Source: Anaeromyxobacter paludicola (lineage in GTDB: Bacteria; Myxococcota; Myxococcia; Myxococcales; Anaeromyxobacteraceae). From it: a stretch of DNA of 64,000 nucleotides. Numbering within the stretch: the first letter of the stretch is position 1; every line of letters starts with the position of its first letter. The stretch is from positions 3,906,001-3,970,000 of the forward strand of contig NZ_AP025592.1 in NCBI RefSeq assembly GCF_023169965.1, in the 5' to 3' direction. Positions 9,859 through 18,424 of this stretch are shown in pieces. The position numbers and the translations under genes are program-made. The notes under the pieces are model-generated. The model ran no database searches and had not been told where the DNA came from. It was given only the letters and a program-made list of their open reading frames with translations.

Positions 9859-11853
9859 CTAGCCGGGCGGCGCGAGGTGCAGGCGGACGCGCGTGCCGCG
9901 GTCCACCACCTCGCCCGGCCGGGGGAACTGGGACTCGACGCGGCCGGACCCGGCCAGCTCGCCCATGAGCTCCGCCTGCTCCAGCGCGCGGAGCGCGGCG
10001 CGGGCGGGCAGGCCGGCGAGCGCCGGGACGGCCACTCCCCCCTGCTCGGCGCGGCGGGCGCGCTCCGCCTCCTGCGCGGCCGACTCCACCACCGGGAAGT
10101 CGGGCTCCGGCTCGACCGGCGTCGCGCGGGAGGGGGCGCCGGCCTTCGCCACCGCCGGGAGCTGCGCGCTCGGCGGCACGCCCATCGACTGCAGCGCCGT
10201 CTCGGCGAGCGCCTTGAAGACCGGCGCGGCCACGTCGCCGCCGTACACGTCGCCCTTCGGCTCGTCGATGAAGACGCCGATGACCACCCGCGGCGCCTCG
10301 GCCGGCGCGAAGCCCACGAACGAGCTGAAGCGCTTGTCGGCCGAGTAGCCGCCGAGCGGATCCGCCTTCTGGGCGGTGCCGGTCTTGCCGGCGGCGCGCC
10401 AGCCGGCGAGCCGCGCCTTCTTGCCGGTGCCCTCGACGACCACGCCCTCCAGGAAGCGGGCCATGGTGCGGGCGGTCTGCGGCGACACCGCCCGGCGCAC
10501 CGGGGTGGGGGTGGCGTGGAGCAGCTCGGTCCCGTCGGCCGGATCGACCACCCGCCGCACCAGCCAGGGCCGGAGCAGCAGGCCGTCGTTGGCGATCGCC
10601 GCCATGGCGGCGGTGATCTGCAGCGCGCTCGCGGTGACCCCCTGGCCGAAGCTCATGGTGGCGAGCGAGATGTCGGCGCGCGGCGCGTTGACGGTGCCGC
10701 GCGCCTCGGCCTGCACCCCGACCTCGGTGGGCGCGCCGAAGCCGAAGGCGAGGTAGGTGCGGTAGAGCTTCTCGCGCCCCAGGCGCGCGGCGATCTTGCC
10801 GGCGCCGACGTTGCTCGACTCGGCCAGGATCCTGGCCGGCGTCACCCAGCCGAGCCCGTGGTGGTCGTGGATGGTGTGGCGCCCGACGCGCCAGGCCCCG
10901 TTCTCGCAGAAGATCGAGTCCTCGGGGCCCACGGCCCGCTCCTCCAGGGCGCCCGCCACCGAGAACACCTTGAAGGTGGAGCCCGGCTCGAAGGCGTCCT
11001 GCACCGCGTGGTTCCGGAGCTCGGCCGGGTGGCGCACCGCGTTCGGGTTCGCGAGCGGCGCGTTGGCCAGCGCCAGGATCTCGCCGGTGTGGGGATCGAG
11101 GGCGACCGCCATGCCGGCCCTGGCCCGCGCGCCCTGGACGGCGGCCGCGAGCGACTGCTCGGCGGCGTGCTGCAGCCCCTGGTCGAGGGTGAGCTCGACG
11201 CGGGCGCCCTCGCGGACCCGGCCGGCGCCGCCGCGCTCGGGGTAGAGGGCGCGGGCCCGGCCGTCGCGCAGGGAGTCGAGCCGCACCGCCTCGCCCTGCA
11301 GGTCGTCGTCGAGCGAGAGCTCCACGCCCTCGAGCCCCTCGCCGTCGTCGCCCACCACGCCGAGCACCTGGCCGGCGAGCTCGCCCCGCGGGTAGGTGCG
11401 CTTGTACTCCTGCACGAAGTGCACGCCCGGGATCCCGAGCGCCTTCACCGCGGCCGACTCGGCCGGGGTGACGCGCCGCTTGGCCCAGGCGAACCGGCGC
11501 GAGACGGCGATGCGGCGCAAGAGCGGGCCCGGGTCCACCCCCAGCGTCCGCGCCAGCCGGGCGACGGCCGGGCCGCGGGCCGGATCGGGGGGCAGGTCCT
11601 TCGGGTCCACGAAGACCGAGTCGGCCTGCACGTCGGCCGCGAGCGCGGCGCCGTTCCGGTCGGTGATCACGCCGCGGCGCGGCTTGAGCTCGATGGGCCG
11701 GACGTACTGGTCGCGGGCCATGCCGCCGAGGTGGTCCTTCTGCACCACCTGGAGCTGCACCGCCCGCACCGCGACGGTGACGAGGCCGGCCGCGAGCGCG
11801 GCCGCCACGATCCACATGCGGAAGGCGACGCCCTTCGCCGCCTGCGCGTCCAC
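9859..11853 (-). CDS. ftsI: Septal transpeptidase FtsI (class B PBP3) with C-terminal PASTA domain
   Basis: FtsI is the class B penicillin-binding protein that cross-links septal peptidoglycan with FtsW. A single N-terminal membrane anchor lies near residues 13-35, then the dimerisation domain. The transpeptidase motifs follow: STFK with the nucleophile at about Ser292, SSN at about 346, and KTGT at about 490. The last 60 residues (from VAVPALAGLPARAAL on) form a PASTA domain, better known in Gram-positive PBPs but also present in deltaproteobacterial and myxobacterial FtsI. I chose GTG 11853 because GAGG lies six bases upstream; TTG at 11865 is the alternative. Either way the start falls just after the ftsL stop. 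Confidence 0.94.
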   Translation of the reverse strand: MDAQAAKGVAFRMWIVAAALAAGLVTVAVRAVQLQVVQKDHLGGMARDQYVRPIELKPRRGVITDRNGAALAADVQADSVFVDPKDLPPDPARGPAVARLARTLGVDPGPLLRRIAVSRRFAWAKRRVTPAESAAVKALGIPGVHFVQEYKRTYPRGELAGQVLGVVGDDGEGLEGVELSLDDDLQGEAVRLDSLRDGRARALYPERGGAGRVREGARVELTLDQGLQHAAEQSLAAAVQGARARAGMAVALDPHTGEILALANAPLANPNAVRHPAELRNHAVQDAFEPGSTFKVFSVAGALEERAVGPEDSIFCENGAWRVGRHTIHDHHGLGWVTPARILAESSNVGAGKIAARLGREKLYRTYLAFGFGAPTEVGVQAEARGTVNAPRADISLATMSFGQGVTASALQITAAMAAIANDGLLLRPWLVRRVVDPADGTELLHATPTPVRRAVSPQTARTMARFLEGVVVEGTGKKARLAGWRAAGKTGTAQKADPLGGYSADKRFSSFVGFAPAEAPRVVIGVFIDEPKGDVYGGDVAAPVFKALAETALQSMGVPPSAQLPAVAKAGAPSRATPVEPEPDFPVVESAAQEAERARRAEQGGVAVPALAGLPARAALRALEQAELMGELAGSGRVESQFPRPGEVVDRGTRVRLHLAPPG

Positions 11854-11869
11854 GCCGGGCCTCAAGAGG

Positions 11870-12310
11870 CTACCCTGCGCTCGCGACCTTGAAGACAGCT
11901 GGCTCCGCCGGCGCGGGATGCCCGGTCCGCTCGCGCCCCTGCTGCTTGCGAGAGGAGAGGGTCCCCTTGTCCGCCGCCACACCGCCCGCCCGTTCCGCCA
12001 CCACCACCCGCCCGACCTCGGTGCCCGCCATCACCGTTCCCGGCGCCGGCGGAGCCATGCCCAGCTGCGCGCGGGCGAAGCGCTCGAGGCGCCCCGGCGC
12101 GCGCAAACGCGCGACCTCCATCTGCAACCTGCCGTGCTCGTCCTCCAGCCGCTGGTGCTCGCCCTCGAGGCGCGCCAGCTCGTAGCCGGAGGTGATCACC
12201 TGCGTGTGGCTCCAGATGCGGAACAGGGCCACCGCGGAGAAGAGCGCCACCCAGGCGGCGCAACGCACCACGCGGCCCCCCTGGCCGCAGACACCGGGAT
12301 CCGCGCTCAT
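11870..12310 (-). CDS. ftsL: Cell division protein FtsL
   Basis: FtsL is a bitopic divisome protein that works with FtsB and FtsQ and activates FtsWI. The 146-residue product has a short basic N-terminus, one transmembrane segment near residues 15-35 and a periplasmic coiled coil ([19 protein letters not shown]), followed by the [11 protein letters not shown] stretch typical after the coil. Family sequence is poorly conserved, so the call rests on size, architecture and position between rsmH and ftsI. The C-terminal tail of about 50 residues is low-complexity. The ATG at 12310 overlaps the rsmH stop as ATGA. Confidence 0.85.
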   Translation of the reverse strand: MSADPGVCGQGGRVVRCAAWVALFSAVALFRIWSHTQVITSGYELARLEGEHQRLEDEHGRLQMEVARLRAPGRLERFARAQLGMAPPAPGTVMAGTEVGRVVVAERAGGVAADKGTLSSRKQQGRERTGHPAPAEPAVFKVASAG

Positions 12311-13239
12311 CGCAGCCTCTCCACGGCGCGCAGCCTGGCGCTGCGCGACCTCGGGTTCGCAGCCACCTCGTCCTCGGAAGCCTTGACCGCCTTGCGCGTG
12401 ACCGCCCGGAAGGCCGGATCGGCGCCACAGGCGCACACCGGGAGGCCGGGCGGGCAGGTGCAGCCGCGGGTGAGCTCGCGGAAGCGCTCCTTCACCATCC
12501 GGTCCTCGAGGGAGTGGAAGCTGATCACGGCGGCCCGGCCGCCCACGGCGAGCGTGGCGGGGAGGGCGCCGAGCCAGGCCGCGAGCGCGCCGAGCTCGTC
12601 GTTGACGGCGATGCGGAGCGCCTGGAAGGTGCGGGTGGCCGGGTGGATGCGCTTCGGCCAGGCCTTGCGCGGGACGGCGCGGGCCACCACCTCGGCGAGC
12701 CCGGCGGTGTCGAGCCGGTCGCCGGCGGCGACGGCGCGCTTCACGGCCCGGGCGATGGGGCGCGCGAACGGCTCCTCGCCGTACTCGCGCAGGATGCGGG
12801 CCAGCTCGGCCTCGTCGATGCGCGCGAGGAGGTCGGCCACCGTCTCGCCCTCCTGCCCCATGCGCATGTCGAGCGGGCCGGGGCGGGAGAAGGAGAAGCC
12901 GCGCTCCGCCTCGTCGAGCTGCGGCGAGGAGACGCCCAGGTCCACGAGGGCGCCGTCCACCCCGCCGATGCCGAGGGCGTCGAGCACGTTGCGGGCGTCG
13001 CGGAAGTCGCCGCGGACCGCCCGGAAGGCCTCGCCGTAGCGCGCCAGCCGGGCGCGGGCCGCCGCCAGGGCGGCCGGATCCTTGTCCACGCCGATCACGC
13101 GCGCACCCCGGGAGAGGAGGAGCTCGGAGTGGCCGCCGCCGCCGAGCGTCCCGTCGAGGATGAGCTTCCCCGGGGCCGGCGCGAGCAGCTCGACCGTCTC
13201 GTTGGCGAGGACCGTGACATGGTGGAACTCCGCGCTCAC
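12307..13239 (-). CDS. rsmH: 16S rRNA (cytosine1402-N4)-methyltransferase RsmH (MraW)
   Basis: RsmH methylates N4 of C1402 in 16S rRNA using SAM. The protein opens with [15 protein letters not shown], then the SAM-binding [14 protein letters not shown] loop. [19 protein letters not shown] motif, the [18 protein letters not shown] segment and the C-terminal [14 protein letters not shown] motif complete the family pattern. It is 310 residues. The GTG at 13239 overlaps the upstream STAS-domain gene as GTGA. In most genomes rsmH follows mraZ directly; here one gene intervenes. Confidence 0.96.
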   Translation of the reverse strand: MSAEFHHVTVLANETVELLAPAPGKLILDGTLGGGGHSELLLSRGARVIGVDKDPAALAAARARLARYGEAFRAVRGDFRDARNVLDALGIGGVDGALVDLGVSSPQLDEAERGFSFSRPGPLDMRMGQEGETVADLLARIDEAELARILREYGEEPFARPIARAVKRAVAAGDRLDTAGLAEVVARAVPRKAWPKRIHPATRTFQALRIAVNDELGALAAWLGALPATLAVGGRAAVISFHSLEDRMVKERFRELTRGCTCPPGLPVCACGADPAFRAVTRKAVKASEDEVAANPRSRSARLRAVERLR

Positions 13240-13538
13240 GCCGCCCGGAGGGCCTCCTCCAGGTTGCCGTACAGCTCCACGAAGCCGCCGGCGCCGCCGG
13301 CGTAGACGAGGTCGCGGACGTAGCGGCTCGCGCCCGCGGCCCGCAGGCCGGGGATCGACTTGAGCAGCGCCGCGCCGGCGTAGTGCAGGTGGGTGACCCG
13401 CTTCATGTCGATGACCACCATGCGGCCGCCCTCGCGGACCACGGTGGCGAGCCGGGCGATGGCCTCGAGCTCCTCGCGCGAGAGCTCGCCGATGCCGCGG
13501 ATGATGGTGACGCCGTCCTGATGCCGTGCCTCGTACAT
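13236..13538 (-). CDS. STAS-domain-like small protein inserted between mraZ and rsmH
   Basis: This 100-residue cytoplasmic protein looks like a single STAS domain (anti-sigma-factor antagonist fold). It has a [18 protein letters not shown] start, then a strand [20 protein letters not shown] that aligns with the phosphorylation-site strand and turn of SpoIIAA-like proteins. The usual DSSG is replaced by HYAG, so the phosphorylatable Ser appears to be lost. It starts 13 bases after the mraZ stop and overlaps rsmH by four bases, so it is probably co-transcribed and coupled. Its function is unknown. A structural or scaffold role at the start of the dcw operon is possible, but that is inference. 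Confidence 0.72.
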   Translation of the reverse strand: MYEARHQDGVTIIRGIGELSREELEAIARLATVVREGGRMVVIDMKRVTHLHYAGAALLKSIPGLRAAGASRYVRDLVYAGGAGGFVELYGNLEEALRAA

Positions 13539-13550
13539 GCCCGTCCCTCC

Positions 13551-14003
13551 TCACGCACCCGTGCTGAACGCGCCCGCGAACAGGTCGATGACCTCGTCGG
13601 GGGCGAGCTGCTTCGACATCTCCGCCTCGTACCGCGCCTTGTCCCAGAGCTGGATGGTGTGGACCATCCCGACCCAGACCACGTCCTTCTGGAGCCCGCC
13701 GTGCTGCCGCAGCGCCGGCGGGACCAGCACGCGGCCGTGCACGTCGAGCTCGACCTCGTGCTGCGCCGAGTAGAAGCGGAGCAGGTTCGCCTGCTGGACC
13801 CGGTTCATCGGGGAGAAGGTGGCGATCTTCTCCTCGACCTTCTTCCAGGCGCTCCTCGGCCAGGCGGCGATGCAGGCGCTGTGGGCGTCGCGGGTGAGCA
13901 CGATGCTCGCCTCGCCGGCCTGGGCGAGCTGCTCGCGCAGCTTCACCGGCAGGCTCGTGCGGCCCTTGGCGTCGATCGTGTGCTCGTAGGTTCCGCTGAA
14001 CAA
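13551..14003 (-). CDS. mraZ: Transcriptional regulator MraZ
   Basis: MraZ is a ring-forming DNA-binding protein of the AbrB-like fold that represses its own dcw operon. Both DxxxR motifs of the duplicated MraZ domain are visible: DAKGR near residue 14 and DVHGR near residue 90. I set the start at TTG 14003, giving [14 protein letters not shown] right after the initiator as in homologues (150 residues); no ATG lies nearby in frame. A GAGG sits about ten bases upstream. It is the first gene of the minus-strand dcw operon, with a consensus promoter about 65 bases upstream. Confidence 0.93.
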   Translation of the reverse strand: MFSGTYEHTIDAKGRTSLPVKLREQLAQAGEASIVLTRDAHSACIAAWPRSAWKKVEEKIATFSPMNRVQQANLLRFYSAQHEVELDVHGRVLVPPALRQHGGLQKDVVWVGMVHTIQLWDKARYEAEMSKQLAPDEVIDLFAGAFSTGA

Positions 14004-14040
14004 GGCGCGCCGCCTCTGGATGCCGCTGGGATCCGCTTTT

Positions 14041-14056
14041 TGACACCATTTCCCAC
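14041..14056 (-). promoter_or_regulatory. Possible MraZ operator
   Basis: On the minus strand this reads GTGGGAAATGGTGTCA, one clear GTGGG half-site followed by a degenerate second half. MraZ is known to bind tandem TGGG-type repeats between its promoter and its start codon, and this element has exactly that position. Only one good half-site is present, so the call is tentative. Confidence 0.4.
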
Positions 14057-14067
14057 CGGCACGCTCG

Positions 14068-14096
14068 GATCTACGGAGATCGGCGGGGGTTGTCAA
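14068..14096 (-). promoter_or_regulatory. Sigma-70 promoter of the dcw operon (PmraZ)
   Basis: The minus strand has a perfect TTGACA at 14096-14091, a 17-base spacer and TAGATC at 14073-14068 (four of six matches to TATAAT). It lies about 65 bases upstream of the mraZ TTG, and nothing else in the gap explains such a match in GC-rich DNA. It probably drives mraZ through at least mraY. Confidence 0.7.
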
Positions 14097-14333
14097 CAAG
14101 CCCCGGTTATTCAAGGACTTGGATCTGCTCGGAAGATCAGTGACCCCCGGGGTCGGATCGGCCAGCGCTGGGGGTGCGCGGACACCTACACGCAAGCCGT
14201 GGGGGGATCGCGTCCTGATCGCGCGATCGGTGGGAATCGCGCCCGTCGCGCCGCTCCGGCCCTCCTGACCGGTTGCGCCGCCGCGGTCCGCCGGATCATG
14301 TTCCAGCCGATTCCCCAATCAGGCGAGGTCGGC

Positions 14334-15173
14334 GTGGGCACACTCCAGGGCAGGACCCTCTTCATCACCGGCGCGAGCCGCGGCATCGGCAAGGCCATCG
14401 CCGTCGCCGCCGCGCGCCAGGGCGCCAACGTCGCGATCGCGGCCAAGACGGTGGAGCCGCACGCGAAGCTGCCTGGCACCATCTTCAGCGCCGCCGAGGA
14501 GGTGGAGGCGGCGGGCGGGAAGGCGCTCGCGCTGCAGGTGGACGTGCGCAGCGAGGAGCAGATCGCGCGCGCCATGGCCGAGGCGGCCGAGCGCTTCGGC
14601 GGGATCGACGCGCTCGTGAACAACGCGAGCGCCATCTTCCTCGCCGGCACGGTCGAGACGCCGATGAAGCGCTTCGACCTCATGCACCAGGTGAACGTCC
14701 GCGCCACCTACGCCTGCACGCAGGCGGCCATCCCCTACCTGGCGAGGTCGGGGAACCCCCACATCCTCAACCTCTCGCCGCCGCTCGACCTCTCGCCGCG
14801 CTGGTTCGCGAGCCACGTCGCCTACACGATGAGCAAGTACGGCATGAGCCTGTGCGTGCTCGGGATGGCCGAGGAGCTCCGGCCCCAGGGCATCGCCGTG
14901 AACGCGCTCTGGCCCCGGACCACCATCGCCACCGCCGCCGTGGTGAACCTGCTCGGCGGCGAGGAGATGGCGGCCCACTCGCGCAAGCCCGAGATCGTGG
15001 GCGACGCGGCGGTCGCGATCCTGGCGCGCGAGGCGCGGGCCTGCACCGGGAACTTCTTCATCGACGACGAGGTGCTGCGGGCGGAGGGCGTCACCGACCT
15101 CGACCGCTACGCGGTGACGCCGGGGGCGGAGCTCTACCCGGACCTCTTCCTCGACCCCGAGAAGGCGCCCTAG
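14334..15173 (+). CDS. Short-chain dehydrogenase/reductase (HSDL2-like)
   Basis: This is a classical SDR with an NAD(P)-binding [12 protein letters not shown] motif near residue 13, then NNASA. The catalytic region contains LNLSPP and a YTMSKYGMS motif, giving the Ser-Tyr-Lys set. Stretches such as [17 protein letters not shown] and [14 protein letters not shown] match the hydroxysteroid-dehydrogenase-like (HSDL2) subgroup, usually without a firm substrate. I chose GTG 14334 (279 residues), which has GAGG just upstream and gives the normal family N-terminus; ATG 14298 would add 12 residues. It is divergent from mraZ and its TAG overlaps the last bases of the convergent chemoreceptor gene. Confidence 0.88.
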   Translation: MGTLQGRTLFITGASRGIGKAIAVAAARQGANVAIAAKTVEPHAKLPGTIFSAAEEVEAAGGKALALQVDVRSEEQIARAMAEAAERFGGIDALVNNASAIFLAGTVETPMKRFDLMHQVNVRATYACTQAAIPYLARSGNPHILNLSPPLDLSPRWFASHVAYTMSKYGMSLCVLGMAEELRPQGIAVNALWPRTTIATAAVVNLLGGEEMAAHSRKPEIVGDAAVAILAREARACTGNFFIDDEVLRAEGVTDLDRYAVTPGAELYPDLFLDPEKAP

Positions 15174-18100
15174 AACTCGGCGGAGAGCGGGTCCTCCTCG
15201 AGCGGGATGAGGTCCTCGGGGCGCAGCGCGATGGCCCCGGGGGCGCGCTTCGGTGCCTCGCCGGCGGTGCTCCTCTTCCCCTCTCCCGCGGAGCGGGGGA
15301 GGGACAGGGAGGGGGTGAGCCCGCGGGGCAGGGCGGGCCGCCCCTCCCCGGCCCTCCCCGCGCGAGCGGGGAGGGAGCGCTGCGCCGAGCCCTCTCGCGC
15401 GGCCGCCCCGAGCCTGAACGCCCCGACCATGGCGGCGAGCTCCTCCGACTGCCCGGAGAGCTCGCTCGCCGCCGAGGACGACTCCTCGGAGCTGGCGGCG
15501 TTCTGCTGCGTCACCTTGTCCATCTCGGAGACCGCCTTGTGGAGCTGCTCGATCCCGGCCGACTGCTCCTTCGCGCCGGCGGCGATCTCGGCCACGATGT
15601 CGGTCACCTTCCCGATCCCGCCCACGATCTCGCCCAGCTTCGCCGAGACGTGGCGCGAGGTCTCGGCGCCCTGCGTGGCCTGCTTCACCGACTGCTGGAT
15701 GAGCGCCTCGGTCTTCTGCGCCGCCTCCTTGCTCCGGAGCGCGAGCGAGCGGACCTCCTCGGCGACGACCGCGAACCCGCGCCCGGCCTCGCCGGCCCGC
15801 GCCGCCTCCACCGCCGCGTTGAGGGCGAGCAGGTTGGTCTGGAAGGCGATCTCGTTGATGTCGCGGATGATGGCGCTCGTGCCCTCGGCCGAGGCCCGGA
15901 TCTGATCCATCGCCACCTGCATCTGCGACATCGCCGCCGCGCCCTCGGTGGCCTGGCCCCTCGCGCTCGTCGCGAGCGCGCTCGCCTGGCCGGCGTGCTC
16001 GGCGCTGCTGCGCGCCATCGCCGCCACCGAGTCGAGGCTGGCGGTGGTCTCCTCGAGCGAGGCCGCCTGCTCCGAGGCGCCGCTCGCGACCGCCTGCGAG
16101 GACGACGCGATCTGGCTCGCCGCGGAGGACACCTGGCCCACCGACTGCGACACCTGCGAGAGCGCCTCGTCGAGCGCCTGGGCGGAGGCGTTGAGGGCCG
16201 TCTGCACGCGGGCGTGGTCGCCCTGGTAGTCGCCCTTCATCCGGGCGGTGAGGTCGCGCTCGGCGAGCCGCTCCAGCACCGCCGTGGCCTCGCCGATGGG
16301 CGCCAGCACCGCGTCGAGCGTGGCGTTCACGCCCTGGAGGGCCTCGCGGAAGGCCCCCTCGTGCTTCGTCACCTCGGCCCGCTCGGCGAGCCGGCCCTCC
16401 ACGGCCGCCCGCGACAGCGCCTTCGCGTCGGCCACGAGCGCAGCGACCGCCTCGACGCAGCGGTTGAGGCTCTGCTGCATCGCCACGATGTCGCCCTGCA
16501 CCGCGTTGGTGCGGAGCGGCGGGAGGTCGCCGTGCGAGATCCGCTCGCAGTAGCCGGCGACCACCCGGAACGGCTTCACGATCGCCTCGACCGCCCCGTT
16601 GACGCCCTCGAGCGTCTTGCGGAAGGCCCCCTCGTGCCGGGAGGCGTCGGCGCGCTGGTCGAGCTGGCCGGCGGCGGCCGCGGCGGCGAGGGCGTCGGCG
16701 TCCCGCACCAGGGCCCCGAGCGCCCCGACGCAGCGGTTGAGGCTCTCGCGGATCGCCTGGAAGTCGCCCTTCGCCACGCCGGTGCGGAGCGGCGGGATCT
16801 CGCCGTGCGAGATCCGGTCGCAGTAGTCGGCGACCACCCGGAGCGGGGTGACGAGCGCGTCCACGGTGTCGTTCAGGCCCTGCACCACGGCGCGGAAGTC
16901 TCCGTGGTGGCGGGAGAGGTCGGCGCGGGTGGCGAGCCGGCCCTCCACCGCCGCCTCCGCCAGCGCGCGCGAGTCGGCGACCAGGGCGCGGACCGCCGCG
17001 GTGCAGGCGTTGAGGTTCCGCTTGAGCGCGTCGAAGTCGCCCGGCCAGGGCTCGGCGATGGGCGGCGGCACGTCGCCCTGCGCGAGCCGGTCCACGCAGC
17101 GGGCCGCCTGCTCCACCGGCGCGATCACCGCGTCGAGCGTGGCGTTCACGCCCTCCACCACCTTGCGGAAGTCGCCCTGGTGGCGCGCGGCGTCGGCGCG
17201 GGTGGCGAGCCGGCCCTCCACCGCCGCCGCCGAGAGGCGGGTGGCGTCGGCGACCAGCGCGTTCACCGCGTCGATGCAGCGGTTGAGGCTGTCCTTGATG
17301 GCGTTGAAGTCGCCGCGGTAGGCCTCCTCGATGCGGGGCGGCACGTCGCCCCGCGAGATCCGGTCCACGCACGCGGCCGTCATCTCGATGGGGTGGACGA
17401 AGGCGTCCATCATCTCGTTCATGCCCTCGACGATGGGCCGGAACTCGAGCGAGACCGCCGCCGCGTCGCCGCGGACGGCGAGCTCGCCGCGCCCCACCGC
17501 CTCGCGGAGCCGGCGGGCCTCGGCGCCGAGGAAGCGGAGCGGCCGGGTGATGGTGCGGGCGAGGGTGAAGCCGGCGGCGAGGGCGGCGAGGACCGCCAGC
17601 AGGGACACGCCGAGGATGGTGAGGAGCTGGGCGCGCCGCTCGCGCAGCGCCGCCTCGCGCTGCTGCGCCACGAGGGCGTCGATGTCGTCCACGTAGTTGC
17701 CGGTGCCGACCACCCAGCCGAAGGGGGCGAAGCCGAGGGTGTAGGCGCGCTTGGGCGCGGCGGCGCCGCCGCCCTTGCGCGGGAAGGCGTAGTCGGTGAA
17801 GCCGCCGCCGGCGCGGCCGTTCCGGAGGAACTCGCGGACCATCGCGTAGCCGTTGGCGTCGGTCTTGTCGAGGCGCCCCTTCCCCTCGTCCGGCCGGCCC
17901 AGGAGCACCACGTTCACGCCGTCGTAGGTGTCGGCCCAGAAGTAGCCTTCCTTGTCGTAGCGGAGCCCGCGCAGGAGGTCCGCCCCGAGGGCGCGGGCCT
18001 GGGGCTCGGTGAGCTCGCCGCGCCCGGCGCGGTCGGAGATCGCCTGCAGCATGGAGACGGCGCTCTCCACCTGGAGCCGCGCGTTCCGGTCGAAGTTGGC

Positions 18101-18238
18101 GCGGAGGGTCCGCTCGTACTCGTCGATGCGGCGGTCCGACGCCTGGGCGCCGAAGCGGGCCATGCAGAGGCCGAGGGCCAGGGCGACCACGGCGCCGGTC
18201 CCGGCCGCGAGGGCGACCACCTTGGAAGAGATCTTCAT
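15170..18238 (-). CDS. Methyl-accepting chemotaxis protein with Cache domain and five HAMP-like repeats
   Basis: This 1022-residue transmembrane chemoreceptor signals to CheA/CheW. The order is TM1 (about 7-28), a periplasmic single Cache domain with the [10 protein letters not shown] and [14 protein letters not shown] motifs, and TM2 near 203-226. Five tandem ~92-residue cytoplasmic units follow at about 280-740, each with a C-x-[DE]-R-[IL]-x-x-G-[DE]-[IVL]-P-P turn and a GDF/GAF-x-x-[VL]-x-G-[VL]-N end. The methyl-accepting coiled coil carries the hairpin tip [15 protein letters not shown]. The C-terminal linker contains an inverted pair of the dispersed repeat. The ATG at 18238 has GGAG seven bases upstream. 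The ligand is unknown. Confidence 0.93.
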   Translation of the reverse strand: MKISSKVVALAAGTGAVVALALGLCMARFGAQASDRRIDEYERTLRANFDRNARLQVESAVSMLQAISDRAGRGELTEPQARALGADLLRGLRYDKEGYFWADTYDGVNVVLLGRPDEGKGRLDKTDANGYAMVREFLRNGRAGGGFTDYAFPRKGGGAAAPKRAYTLGFAPFGWVVGTGNYVDDIDALVAQQREAALRERRAQLLTILGVSLLAVLAALAAGFTLARTITRPLRFLGAEARRLREAVGRGELAVRGDAAAVSLEFRPIVEGMNEMMDAFVHPIEMTAACVDRISRGDVPPRIEEAYRGDFNAIKDSLNRCIDAVNALVADATRLSAAAVEGRLATRADAARHQGDFRKVVEGVNATLDAVIAPVEQAARCVDRLAQGDVPPPIAEPWPGDFDALKRNLNACTAAVRALVADSRALAEAAVEGRLATRADLSRHHGDFRAVVQGLNDTVDALVTPLRVVADYCDRISHGEIPPLRTGVAKGDFQAIRESLNRCVGALGALVRDADALAAAAAAGQLDQRADASRHEGAFRKTLEGVNGAVEAIVKPFRVVAGYCERISHGDLPPLRTNAVQGDIVAMQQSLNRCVEAVAALVADAKALSRAAVEGRLAERAEVTKHEGAFREALQGVNATLDAVLAPIGEATAVLERLAERDLTARMKGDYQGDHARVQTALNASAQALDEALSQVSQSVGQVSSAASQIASSSQAVASGASEQAASLEETTASLDSVAAMARSSAEHAGQASALATSARGQATEGAAAMSQMQVAMDQIRASAEGTSAIIRDINEIAFQTNLLALNAAVEAARAGEAGRGFAVVAEEVRSLALRSKEAAQKTEALIQQSVKQATQGAETSRHVSAKLGEIVGGIGKVTDIVAEIAAGAKEQSAGIEQLHKAVSEMDKVTQQNAASSEESSSAASELSGQSEELAAMVGAFRLGAAAREGSAQRSLPARAGRAGEGRPALPRGLTPSLSLPRSAGEGKRSTAGEAPKRAPGAIALRPEDLIPLEEDPLSAEF
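15278..15376. repeat. Inverted pair of a dispersed 37-base G/C repeat inside the chemoreceptor gene
   Basis: The plus strand has a copy beginning at 15278 with CTCTCCCGCGgAGCGGGGGA followed by GGG and AGGGAGGGGGTG. A second copy in opposite orientation runs at about 15338-15376. Both are read in frame in the linker between the signalling domain and the last ~20 residues of the receptor. Near-identical copies lie at 33721-33755 and 44994-45030 in unrelated genes. Confidence 0.75.
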
Positions 18239-18285
18239 GGCGAAGCTCCTGTCGCCCATGGGGAGGGCGCGCGAGCCGCGTCATG

Positions 18286-18301
18286 TGCAGCCGGCGGGCC
18301 A
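18286..18301 (-). promoter_or_regulatory. Candidate sigma-54 promoter of the chemoreceptor gene
   Basis: The minus strand reads TGGCCCGCCGGCTGCA. The GG and GC dinucleotides are spaced by exactly ten bases, and the sequence differs from TGGCAC-N5-TTGCA at two positions. It would start transcription about 37 bases before the ATG at 18238. In such GC-rich DNA partial matches are common, so confidence is moderate. Confidence 0.4.
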
Positions 18302-18372
18302 GCGGAAGAGCCGGTAAACGGACGATCTCGATCCGGGTGAACCTGGCGGAACGGGTGAGCCGGGACCCCGCC

Positions 18373-18398
18373 CCGTGACCCGCTCGAGCGGGGCACGG
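18373..18398. terminator. Hairpin downstream of the ABC transporter operon
   Basis: A 26-base hairpin contains the 14-base palindrome CCCGCTCGAGCGGG, extended by CCGTG/CACGG arms with one A-G mismatch. It lies 27 bases past the stop of the ATPase gene on the minus strand. No T-run follows, so it could be a processing or pausing hairpin rather than an intrinsic terminator. Confidence 0.35.
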
Positions 18399-18424
18399 AG
18401 CGCTCGCCTGCCCGCTTCCTCCGG

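Noticed and set aside
14089-14100. TTGTCAACAAG near mraZ as a BirA or other operator half-site
   Set aside because: No second half-site at 14-15 bases; the TGTCAA is the -35 box of the mraZ promoter.
14273-18340. Very long open frame on the plus strand across the chemoreceptor gene
   Set aside because: It is antisense to the receptor, rich in Arg/Gly/His, with no domain; long antisense frames are expected at this GC content.
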